DNA of 34,538 nucleotides from DUOX01 sp050944015 (GTDB lineage: Bacteria; Bacillota; Clostridia; Oscillospirales; Oscillospiraceae): the NCBI GenBank assembly GCA_050944015.1, contig JBMNQG010000016.1, positions 1 to 34,538 of the forward strand, given 5' to 3'. A program made the translations under genes and the position numbers. The notes under the pieces were generated by a model. The model ran no database searches, had not been told where the DNA came from, and was given only the letters and a program-made list of their open reading frames with translations. Shown piece after piece: positions 1 to 6,821 of this stretch. How positions within the stretch are numbered: position 1 is the first letter of the stretch; each line of letters opens with the position of its first letter.

Positions 1-456
1 CAAATGGGCCTCGGAAAACAGAGCGACATCAAGCTCTTCGTTCATCAGGTGTTCCATTAAATGTTCGTTCTGGTATATGCGTAGGGAATAGCGAATGCCA
101 CTGTTCTGCCGGCGAAAACCTTCTATGGCGTCGAATATGTCGCCATAGGGGTTTATCCACTCGGAGCAGCCTATTCTCAGGGTGGAGTTTAGGTTTTTGT
201 AGTAACCGTCTATTTTTTCCCGAACCGCCGAAAGGTTGTACCAGCAGTTTTCGAAAAGCGCGTAATAGTAGCTGCCGGGTTTCGTCAGGCGGACGCCCGC
301 ACCTTCCCGTTCCAGAAGGGGAACGTGCAGTTCCTTTTCCAGCATGGAAACGTACTTGCTGACCGTCTGCTGGGTAAAATAAAGGTTTGAGGCCGCTTTG
401 GTAAAGCTCCCGCATTTTGCGGTTTCCAGGAAGCACTTTATCATCGTGCTAGTCAT
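1..456 (-). CDS. LysR-family transcriptional regulator, C-terminally cut by the window edge
   Basis: The minus-strand frame is open from an ATG at 456 to base 1 (152 codons, no stop). The first 60 or so residues form a typical LysR winged helix-turn-helix: a CFLETAKCGSFTKAASNL stretch, then TQQTVSKYVSMLEKELHVPL and a LTKPG wing. A short linker helix and the start of the LysR effector-binding domain follow (TLRIGCSEW). The family binds DNA as dimers or tetramers and senses a small molecule through the C-terminal domain, most of which is outside this window, so the ligand and targets cannot be guessed. The start overlaps the last 8 bases of the upstream LysR gene, which suggests translational coupling; an in-frame ATG at 444 is a second possible start. 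No strong Shine-Dalgarno is visible before either ATG. Confidence 0.85.
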   Translation of the reverse strand, partial: MTSTMIKCFLETAKCGSFTKAASNLYFTQQTVSKYVSMLEKELHVPLLEREGAGVRLTKPGSYYYALFENCWYNLSAVREKIDGYYKNLNSTLRIGCSEWINPYGDIFDAIEGFRRQNSGIRYSLRIYQNEHLMEHLMNEELDVALFSEAHL

Positions 457-1366
457 CGGAAGCGCCCACACTTTCAATGAATTCCAGCACGTGCTCCTCG
501 TTGTTGGGAGGCCGCCACACGAATAAAACGGGAATTAAAGCCTCCTCCAAACCTTCTATTTGCTCCCAGTGAAGCCATCTTCCCAACTGGCTGCGAGGGA
601 TCGCCTCGGATAAAGTGAAGGTAAAGCCGTTTCCCATGGCGACTTCCGAAATGACGGAATCAAAGTTGGGGATAAATTCAGGATGTTCAGCCTGGCAGCC
701 GTAGAGGGCGCACAGTTTCCTGTACAGCCGGTTAATCTGTTCGTTCAGCGGATTCCTGTGGTCGCAGATGAGAAGCCTTTCGGACATAAGCCTCGGCCAG
801 TCTATTGTGCCGTCGGGGCTTATAAAACTTTTGGAACAGACCAGCTGCAGGGGTTCGGTCCCGGTCAGAGGTGTTATGAATACATCCGGCATGTTGTTAT
901 TTGATTCAAAAGGGAGCCTGGCGGGGATAATCAGTATGTCGGCCTTGCGGTTGTCAAGAAGCTGAAACAGGAATTCCTCGGAACCTGTATATAGCTCGAT
1001 AGTCATGCCCGGGTGCGCGGTTTCCATCTGCTCTATGGCCTTTTTTACCCTTCGGGGCAGGCCCAGCCAATCTGCAAAAGCCACCCGTATATGAGGATGA
1101 CGCAGATTTTGCACGTCATAAAAATAATTGTTCGCCCATTCAAGCCTGCCGTCCATGTCTTTGAGCCAGCCTAGGAAATATTCCCCGGCCTTGGTCAAGC
1201 AGAGGGTTTGGTTGTTTCGAATGAACAGCTTGTAGCCCAGCTCGTCCTCCAGCCGCTGGATGTTCCTGCTGACCGCCTGGTGGGTGATGGACAGGTCCTT
1301 GGCGGTTGCCGAGAAGCTTTTGGTCTTTACGCATGACATAAAGCAGGCTATATTGATGTTGTTCAT
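449..1366 (-). CDS. LysR-family transcriptional regulator
   Basis: This 305-residue protein has the standard LysR length. Residues 1-60 form the winged helix-turn-helix (FSATAKDLSITHQAVSRNIQ, then LEDELGYKLF and LTKAGEYFL). Residues from about 90 form the periplasmic-binding-protein-like effector domain (IRVAFADWLGLP, ADILIIPARL). The start ATG is preceded by GAGGTG at good spacing, and a well-formed promoter lies at 1416-1444. The effector domain is divergent and I cannot assign a ligand. The next gene downstream is another LysR-type regulator that overlaps its stop codon, so two regulators are made from one transcript. No metabolic gene next to it shows what it controls; rpmB upstream is separated by a terminator. 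Confidence 0.92.
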   Translation of the reverse strand: MNNINIACFMSCVKTKSFSATAKDLSITHQAVSRNIQRLEDELGYKLFIRNNQTLCLTKAGEYFLGWLKDMDGRLEWANNYFYDVQNLRHPHIRVAFADWLGLPRRVKKAIEQMETAHPGMTIELYTGSEEFLFQLLDNRKADILIIPARLPFESNNNMPDVFITPLTGTEPLQLVCSKSFISPDGTIDWPRLMSERLLICDHRNPLNEQINRLYRKLCALYGCQAEHPEFIPNFDSVISEVAMGNGFTFTLSEAIPRSQLGRWLHWEQIEGLEEALIPVLFVWRPPNNEEHVLEFIESVGASDD

Positions 1367-1415
1367 AAAAACACCTCATGTATTACCCGCAAGCGTTTTA
1401 CAGTTTATTACATTT

Positions 1416-1444
1416 AATATACCGGATTGATTGGACTACGTCAA
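1416..1444 (-). promoter_or_regulatory. Sigma-A-type promoter of the LysR pair
   Basis: On the minus strand, TTGACG (1444-1439) and TATATT (1421-1416) are separated by exactly 17 bases; each hexamer matches five of six consensus positions. The promoter sits about 50 bases before the LysR start codon. Confidence 0.7.
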
Positions 1445-1473
1445 CTTAAGCCCGCAGGTTTTGGCATTAGCAT

Positions 1474-1520
1474 AAAAAGAAAAATCGGCATTGCCGGTGA
1501 CGCAACCGAACTATGCCGAT
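1474..1520 (-). terminator. Rho-independent terminator of rpmB
   Basis: On the minus strand, ATCGGCAT (1520-1513) pairs with ATGCCGAT (1491-1484), an 8-bp stem, and a T-rich run TTTTCTTTTT follows. The loop can form a further small GGT/ACC pairing. It lies between rpmB and the LysR promoter, so it separates the two units. Confidence 0.75.
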
Positions 1521-1572
1521 ATTTTTCCTCGCTTATAAATGCTCCCAGTATTGATGCAGAGCTTCATAACCA

Positions 1573-1761
1573 TTAGACTGCGCGGGCAACCTTGCCGCTG
1601 CGGAGGCAACGGGTGCATACGTAGACGCGCTTGGGGGATCCGTCCACTATGGCTTTAACGCGCTTTACATTTGGCTTCCATGTCCGATTGGAACGACGGT
1701 GGGAGTGGCTGACCTTGATACCAAATGAAACGCCCTTATTGCAAAATTCACACTTTGCCAT
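1573..1761 (-). CDS. rpmB: 50S ribosomal protein L28, zinc-ribbon form
   Basis: The 62-residue product begins MAKCEFCNKGVSFG and matches bacterial L28 over its whole length, including the SHSHRRSNRTWKPN core that contacts 23S rRNA. Two CxxC pairs (Cys4/Cys7 and Cys49/Cys52) make this the zinc-binding (C+) form of L28. The frame also opens at a GTG four codons earlier (1773), but that GTG lies inside the Shine-Dalgarno AAGGAGGTG, so the ATG at 1761 is the start. The gene is transcribed divergently from hprK and ends in a terminator just downstream. A TATAAT lies about 45 bases upstream. L28 next to the hprK operon is a common clostridial arrangement. Confidence 0.96.
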   Translation of the reverse strand: MAKCEFCNKGVSFGIKVSHSHRRSNRTWKPNVKRVKAIVDGSPKRVYVCTRCLRSGKVARAV

Positions 1762-1804
1762 CTTGCGCTGCACCTCCTTGCAATTAAACTAAAGAAACAG
1801 CTTC

Positions 1805-1810
1805 ATTATA
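1805..1810 (-). promoter_or_regulatory. Probable -10 element of the rpmB promoter
   Basis: A perfect TATAAT on the minus strand about 45 bases before the rpmB start. No good -35 lies at 16-18 bases: TTGCAT is 20 bases upstream, so only the -10 is supported. Confidence 0.4.
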
Positions 1811-1882
1811 ATAGCAGACTGAGGGAAGAAATGCAAGTTATTTTTTCTTTGGGAGATGTTTTTCTCACTATTTTAAAAAACG

Positions 1883-1911
1883 TTGCCAAATGCGGGAGGA
1901 TTGTTTAAAAT
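1883..1911 (+). promoter_or_regulatory. Promoter of the hprK operon
   Basis: TTGCCA (1883-1888) and TAAAAT (1906-1911) are spaced by 17 bases and match sigma-A consensus at five of six positions each. The predicted transcript starts about 30 bases before the hprK start codon. It is the only strong promoter seen before addA, so the genes from hprK to addA may share it. Confidence 0.7.
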
Positions 1912-1949
1912 AAGAAATGAATATAAATATATATGTGTGAGGAATATAA

Positions 1950-2888
1950 ATGAACACTGGATATTCCGTAAAGCTGAAGACGATTGTGGAAGAACACAGG
2001 CTGGAAATAGTTCATGCCTCCAAGGATTTCGAAAACGCGCGAATATATACTGCCGATATAAACAGGCCGGGGCTTCAGCTTACCGGCTTCTATGACTATT
2101 TCGACCCCCAGCGCATACAAATAATAGGCAAGGTGGAAAATACCTATCTCGAGGGCCGTACTTCTGCCCAGCGCAGGGAAAGCTTTGAGAATCTTATGTC
2201 CCGGAAAATTTCCGCCCTAATCATATGCCACGGCATAGACCCTATGCCCGAGTGCGTAGAAATGGCGGAAAAGTACGATATTAACCTGCTTAAGACGGAT
2301 TTGGACACTTCTGAATTTTTGGCCCAGCTTATAGGCACACTGCGGCTGCATCTTGCTCCCAGAGTGACATGGCATGGCGTGCTTGTGGAGGTCCACGGCG
2401 AGGGTGTGCTTCTATTAGGCGAAAGCGGCATAGGAAAGAGCGAAACCGCGCTGGAACTGGTTAAGAGGGGCCACAGGCTCATTGCAGACGACGCGGTGGA
2501 GATTAAGCGTACCTCCCGTACCACCTTGATGGGCGAGGCTCCGGAAATGATCCGCTACTATATGGAGCTGCGGGGCATTGGCCTGATTGACGTCCGGCAT
2601 CTCTACGGCGTCGGCGCCGTCAAACCTACAGTGCGCATTGACATGGTTGTGAACCTGGAACTTTGGGATGAAAACAAGGTCTACGACAGACTGGGCATTG
2701 AAACCGAGTACATTGAGATTCTGGGCGTGAAAGTGCCCTATATGACCATCCCCGTCCGTCCCGGGCGTAACCTTGCGGTTATCCTTGAAGTCGCGGCTAT
2801 GAACAACCGTCAGAAGAAGATGGGTTACAACGCCGCCCTGGATCTGGCCCTGCGGCATGACAGGGCGATAAAAGAAGACCAATTCTAA
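1950..2888 (+). CDS. hprK: HPr kinase/phosphorylase
   Basis: This cytosolic enzyme phosphorylates and dephosphorylates Ser46 of HPr, the PTS carrier protein, and so sets CcpA-dependent carbon catabolite control in Firmicutes. The 312 residues fit the family length. The N-terminal half is the regulatory domain. The catalytic core starts near residue 140 with a His (H142) in THE WHGVLVEVHG region, then the P-loop GESGIGKS (157-164), the Asp pair D180/D181 in RLIADD, and the family signature MELRGIGLIDV near 206-216, followed by EVAAMN and MGYNAA. The ATG is preceded by GTGAGG. It is the first gene of the long plus-strand operon; murB begins 13 bases after its stop. Confidence 0.97.
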   Translation: MNTGYSVKLKTIVEEHRLEIVHASKDFENARIYTADINRPGLQLTGFYDYFDPQRIQIIGKVENTYLEGRTSAQRRESFENLMSRKISALIICHGIDPMPECVEMAEKYDINLLKTDLDTSEFLAQLIGTLRLHLAPRVTWHGVLVEVHGEGVLLLGESGIGKSETALELVKRGHRLIADDAVEIKRTSRTTLMGEAPEMIRYYMELRGIGLIDVRHLYGVGAVKPTVRIDMVVNLELWDENKVYDRLGIETEYIEILGVKVPYMTIPVRPGRNLAVILEVAAMNNRQKKMGYNAALDLALRHDRAIKEDQF

Positions 2889-2901
2889 CAGTGGGGGAAA
2901 C

Positions 2902-3816
2902 ATGGAACACCTTCAGCTTGCCATAAATGAAATACGCTCTAAAATGCCCCGGCTGGAACTGAGGCTGGAAGAGCCCATGAAAAACCACTGTTCCTTCCGT
3001 ATCGGGGGACCGGCGGCGGCCATGGCTCTGCCCGGCAGCCAGGAGGAAACGGAAGAGCTGTGCCACCTGCTGCGGCGCATGGGGGTGCGGCCTTTTGTCA
3101 TGGGGAACGGCACCAACCTTCTTGTGACCGACAGGCCTCTTAGGAGGATTGTTATAAAGATGGGAGAGAAAATGGGCGTCATATGCGCAAAGGGCGAAAC
3201 CAGCCTCACCGCCGGCTGCGGCGCGACCCTGGCGAGGCTTGCCACTGCCGCCCAGGGCTTGGGCTTGAGTGGGCTGGAATTTGCCCACGGCATACCCGGC
3301 ACTCTCGGGGGGGCGGTTGTCATGAATGCCGGAGCCTACGGCGGAGAGATGCGTGACGTGGTCATGTCCACAACGTTTTTAGACGAGGACCTGAGTGTCA
3401 GCCGGCTTACAGGGCAGGAGCATGATTTTTCATACAGGCACAGCGCTTTTTCAGACAGAAACTGCGTAATTTTGTCCTGCGACTTGGAGCTGAGGCCTGG
3501 AGACCCGCAGGAGATACGCAGATGCATGAAGGATTTGGCGGAAAGGCGCCGCAGCAGCCAGCCTTTGGATATGCCTTCGGCGGGCAGCACCTTCAAGCGG
3601 CCGGAAAAGGGCTATGCGGCCGCCCTGATAGACCAGGCCGGGCTGAAGGGATATACTGTTGGAGGTGCCCAGGTTTCCGAAAAGCACGCCGGTTTTGTGG
3701 TAAACCGTGGAGGGGCGAGTTTTGACGATGTAATCAGGGTAATGGAGCACGTCAGAGAAACGGTTTATAAAACTGCCGGCATCATGCTGGAACCGGAAAT
3801 TAAGATTATCACCTGA
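2902..3816 (+). CDS. murB: UDP-N-acetylenolpyruvoylglucosamine reductase
   Basis: MurB is the cytosolic flavoenzyme that uses NADPH to reduce UDP-GlcNAc-enolpyruvate to UDP-MurNAc, the second committed step of peptidoglycan precursor synthesis. The 304 residues and short form indicate type II MurB. The FAD domain holds SFRIGGPA (31-38) and GNGTNLLV (68-75); EFAHGIPGTLGGAVVMNAGA (126-145) is the strongly conserved flavin-binding block. YRHSAF (178-183) and PSAGSTFKRP (225-234) carry the catalytic Arg and the proton-donor Ser229; the C-terminal LEPEI holds the active-site Glu. The usual NHTSF is NHCSF here, a mild variation. It sits between hprK and rapZ as in many Clostridia. Confidence 0.97.
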   Translation: MEHLQLAINEIRSKMPRLELRLEEPMKNHCSFRIGGPAAAMALPGSQEETEELCHLLRRMGVRPFVMGNGTNLLVTDRPLRRIVIKMGEKMGVICAKGETSLTAGCGATLARLATAAQGLGLSGLEFAHGIPGTLGGAVVMNAGAYGGEMRDVVMSTTFLDEDLSVSRLTGQEHDFSYRHSAFSDRNCVILSCDLELRPGDPQEIRRCMKDLAERRRSSQPLDMPSAGSTFKRPEKGYAAALIDQAGLKGYTVGGAQVSEKHAGFVVNRGGASFDDVIRVMEHVRETVYKTAGIMLEPEIKIIT

Positions 3817-3856
3817 CACGGCCCTCTGCTTTCGAAGGCGCTTGGGAGGGATAAAA

Positions 3857-4717
3857 ATGGAGTTTTTAATTATCTCCGGCTTGTCCGGAGCGGGAAAAAG
3901 CCGTTCCGCGGATATTTTGGAGGATCTGGACTTTTACTGCGTTGACAACATGCCCGTTGCCCTGATACCAAAGTTCGCAGAGCTTTGCCTTGCCACCAGG
4001 GGCAGATACGAAAGGGTGGCGCTTGTCACAGACATTCGTGAGCGGGCCAATTTCTCTGAGCTGTTCAAGGCCCTGGATTCCCTTTGGGAGTTAGGCTGCG
4101 ACTACCGGATTCTCTTCGTGGAAGCGGATGTGGAGACTATTGTTAAACGCTATAAGGAGACCCGCCGCCGCCATCCTCTTGCCCCGGAGGGAGGCTCCAT
4201 TGAAGAGGCCGTCAAGCGTGAGATGAAAATGCTGGAAGCGGTTCGGGAGCGGGCCGATTACGTGATAAACACCACGGGCATGACGCTGGGCATGCTCCAG
4301 AGCGAAATCTACCGCATTTTCGTGGGGGAAAGTTCCAACCGGCCTCTGGTTGTAAACGTCATGTCCTTTGGCTACAAATACGGAATCCCAATTGAGGCGG
4401 ACCTGGTCTTTGACGTACGTTTTTTGCCCAACCCCTTTTATGTGTCGGAGCTGCGCTCCCTCTCGGGTTTGGACGAAGAAGTGATAAAATTTATTTTCAG
4501 CCATGGCGACACAGTGGAGTTCATGCGCCACTTGCAGGACATGGTGAGCTTTTTGCTCCCGCTGTATATAGAGGAAGGCAAGCACTCCCTCACCATAGCC
4601 ATCGGCTGCACCGGGGGCAGGCACCGCTCTGTGGCGATTGCCAAGGCCCTGACCGAGTATATACAGGCGCAGGGCTACAGCCCGCAAAATATTAACCGAG
4701 ATTTGGACAAGGGTTAA
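3857..4717 (+). CDS. rapZ: RapZ family nucleotide-binding protein (YvcJ type)
   Basis: The family binds ATP and GTP. In E. coli, RapZ directs small RNAs that control glucosamine-6-phosphate synthase to RNase E; in Bacillus, YvcJ affects competence. The 286-residue protein has an N-terminal P-loop GLSGAGKS (8-15), a DNMP motif, and the C-terminal signature GCTGGRHRSV (250-259). The frame opens earlier at a TTG (3842), but that codon lies in the GGGAGGG Shine-Dalgarno, and the family begins MEF..., so the ATG at 3857 is the start. The conserved rapZ-yvcK-whiA neighbourhood links it to envelope and central carbon control. The exact role in this organism is not shown by the sequence. Confidence 0.94.
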   Translation: MEFLIISGLSGAGKSRSADILEDLDFYCVDNMPVALIPKFAELCLATRGRYERVALVTDIRERANFSELFKALDSLWELGCDYRILFVEADVETIVKRYKETRRRHPLAPEGGSIEEAVKREMKMLEAVRERADYVINTTGMTLGMLQSEIYRIFVGESSNRPLVVNVMSFGYKYGIPIEADLVFDVRFLPNPFYVSELRSLSGLDEEVIKFIFSHGDTVEFMRHLQDMVSFLLPLYIEEGKHSLTIAIGCTGGRHRSVAIAKALTEYIQAQGYSPQNINRDLDKG

Positions 4718-4747
4718 TCCTCCGGCCCCGTAGACTTTACAACGAGG

Positions 4748-4775
4748 CCCTCCCGCCAGGCTGCGGCGGGGAGGG
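4748..4775 (+). other. GC-rich hairpin just upstream of the yvcK ribosome binding site
   Basis: CCCTCCCGCC (4748-4757) pairs with GGCGGG-G-AGGG (4765-4775), ten pairs with one bulged G and a 7-base loop. It ends five bases before AAAGGAGG (4781-4788). No U-tract follows, so it is not a canonical terminator; it could be an RNA processing or stability element. Confidence 0.5.
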
Positions 4776-4794
4776 AGAAAAAAGGAGGCTGGAC

Positions 4795-5808
4795 ATGTCA
4801 GCTGTCAATTACCATCACGCAGGCTCCGAGCCTGTAATAGTCGCAATAGGCGGGGGCACGGGTCTGTCAACCATGCTGCGCGGACTCAAACGCCATACGG
4901 GAAATATTACCGCGATAGTCACCGTCGCAGACGACGGGGACGGTTCGGGAGTCCTGAGAGATGAACTGCACATGCCCCCGCCCGGGGACATCAGGAACTG
5001 TATTCAGGCCCTGGCCGACACGGAGCCTACAATGGAGGCTTTGCTGGGCTACCGGTTTACCGACGGCAGCCTTAAGGGGCAGAGCTTTGGGAACCTCTTT
5101 CTGGCGGCTTTAAACGGCATGAGCAAGAGCTTTGACGAGGCGGTACAGAAGATGAGCGAGGTGCTGGCTGTCAAGGGCCGCGTCCTGCCGGTGACGAACG
5201 AAAACATACACCTCATAGCCGAGTTTGACGACGGGTGTGAGATTTTGGGCGAATCCAAGATTGCCCGGTATAAAAAACACTCCAAGGCGCGAATCAGCAG
5301 GGTGCGGCTGTCGCCTGAAAAGCCCTTCGCGCTGCCTGCCAGCATTGAGGCCATAAAGAGGGCCGATATGATAATTGTCGGCCCAGGAAGCCTTTATACC
5401 AGCCTGATACCGAACCTTCTGACCAATGGCATTGTGGAAGCCATTATCAGTTCAAAAGCGCTGCGGGTCTACGTTCTCAATGTGATGACCCAGGACGGCG
5501 AGACCGAGGGCTATACCGCCTCCGACCATATTAAGGCTCTTTTTGCCCATTCAAACGCAAAGCTCTTCGACTATTGCCTGGCCAATAACCTGCCGGTGCC
5601 CGGAGATATTCTGGAACGCTACAGACAGGAGGACGCGGAGTCCACAGTGGTGGACGAGGATGAAATAAAACGGCTGGGGGTGGAGCTGGTGTGCGCCCCT
5701 GTGGCGGACTGGAAGGGAGGCTACGCCCGCCACGACCCGGACGCTCTGGCCCGGGAACTTATCGGGTTGTTCCGTGAAAAATCTCCCACAAGAATATACG
5801 CGCAATGA
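4795..5808 (+). CDS. yvcK: YvcK family protein (gluconeogenesis factor, CofD-like fold)
   Basis: The YvcK family has the fold of 2-phospho-L-lactate transferase CofD. In Bacillus it is needed for growth on gluconeogenic carbon sources and for normal cell-wall assembly, and it binds UDP-sugars. The 337 residues are the usual length. Visible hallmarks are VAIGGGTGLSTMLRGLK (16-32), VTVADDGDGSGVLRDEL, PPPGDIRNCI, and GPGSLYTSLIPNLL. The start ATG has AAAGGAGG at six bases. Its TGA overlaps an ATG of the next frame (ATGA at 5805-5808), so it is closely linked with whiA. The placement after rapZ and before whiA is the classic order. Confidence 0.95.
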   Translation: MSAVNYHHAGSEPVIVAIGGGTGLSTMLRGLKRHTGNITAIVTVADDGDGSGVLRDELHMPPPGDIRNCIQALADTEPTMEALLGYRFTDGSLKGQSFGNLFLAALNGMSKSFDEAVQKMSEVLAVKGRVLPVTNENIHLIAEFDDGCEILGESKIARYKKHSKARISRVRLSPEKPFALPASIEAIKRADMIIVGPGSLYTSLIPNLLTNGIVEAIISSKALRVYVLNVMTQDGETEGYTASDHIKALFAHSNAKLFDYCLANNLPVPGDILERYRQEDAESTVVDEDEIKRLGVELVCAPVADWKGGYARHDPDALARELIGLFREKSPTRIYAQ

Positions 5809-5828
5809 AAGGAGGGGAACTTTCCAGA

Positions 5829-6752
5829 ATGAGCATGCAACAGGTAAGCCAAATGTCTTTTTCATCAAAAGCAAAGGCCGAATTGTGCAGGGTTCCCCTT
5901 GCCAAACGCTGCTGCGCCGCCGCCGAGGCTTACGGCGTTCTGCTCTACGGCAACACATTTACGGACCGCGAGATAAAAATAATAACCGGCAGCCGCCAGT
6001 TTGCCGAGCGGCTGCCCCGGCTGTTTGCCCGCGCCTTTAAACTTAGCTTCGACCAGCTGCCGGAGGAGGAAAAAGGCGGTAAGCTGATTTTTATAATCAA
6101 CGATACTGAAAAGATCAGGCGTATTTTCGACACTTATGGATATGATCCTGGCAACACCCTTGCACATTACATCAACCTGGGGGTGTTGGAGGAGGACTGC
6201 TGCCGTGCCTCATTTTTGCGGGGCGTCTTTTTGGCCGGGGGCAGCATTACCGACCCCGAAAAACGCTATCATCTTGAACTGGTTACGGATCACTACAACG
6301 TCAGCAGGCAGATTTATTCCATCCTGCTGGACATGGACTTTTCGCCTAAGGAGACTTCCCGCAACGGCAACTATATAACCTATTTCAAGCAGTCCGAGGC
6401 CATCGAGGACTTTTTAACCACCATCGGGGCCCCGGTGTCTGCCATGGAGATAATGTCCGCCAAAGTGGAAAAGGATATGCGCAATGCCATCAACCGCAGA
6501 GTCAACTGCGACAGCGCCAACGCCGACAAGATAGTCAGCGCTTCCCAGAAGCAGCTTGAAGCCATACGCAGGCTGGACAAAACCGTGGGCATCCACAACC
6601 TGCCTGAAAAACTTCAGCAGACGGCGCTGCTGCGCATAGCAAACCCCGAGGCCAGCCTTGCGGAGCTGGCCATGCTCTCGGATCCGCCCGTCACCAAAAG
6701 CTGTTTGAGCCACCGAATCCGCAAGCTGATGAATTACATGCCCGAGGAATAA
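5829..6752 (+). CDS. whiA: DNA-binding protein WhiA
   Basis: WhiA combines a LAGLIDADG homing-endonuclease-like domain without nuclease activity and a C-terminal helix-turn-helix. It regulates sporulation in Streptomyces and influences cell division and chromosome segregation in Bacillus. The N-terminal MSFSSKAKAELCRV block, the central GVFLAGGSITDP and YHLELV motifs, and the C-terminal LAELAMLSDPPVTKSCLSHR helix-turn-helix are all present. The frame opens at an ATG (5805) that overlaps the yvcK stop but has no Shine-Dalgarno. The ATG at 5829 is preceded by AAAGGAGGGG, at slightly long spacing, and is my choice; the family usually starts at the ATG at 5853, so the true start is uncertain by up to 16 codons. 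Confidence 0.93.
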   Translation: MSMQQVSQMSFSSKAKAELCRVPLAKRCCAAAEAYGVLLYGNTFTDREIKIITGSRQFAERLPRLFARAFKLSFDQLPEEEKGGKLIFIINDTEKIRRIFDTYGYDPGNTLAHYINLGVLEEDCCRASFLRGVFLAGGSITDPEKRYHLELVTDHYNVSRQIYSILLDMDFSPKETSRNGNYITYFKQSEAIEDFLTTIGAPVSAMEIMSAKVEKDMRNAINRRVNCDSANADKIVSASQKQLEAIRRLDKTVGIHNLPEKLQQTALLRIANPEASLAELAMLSDPPVTKSCLSHRIRKLMNYMPEE

Positions 6753-6821
6753 AGCCCTGCTTATATGCCGGCTCTGAAGTTCGGTAATACGGCTTATCCA
6801 GCGTCATAGGAGGTAACTTGT

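Noticed and set aside
29..436. A 135-codon frame on the minus strand starting at 436
   Set aside because: It is another frame of the same strand as the truncated LysR gene, and its Arg/Pro-rich product has no family features.
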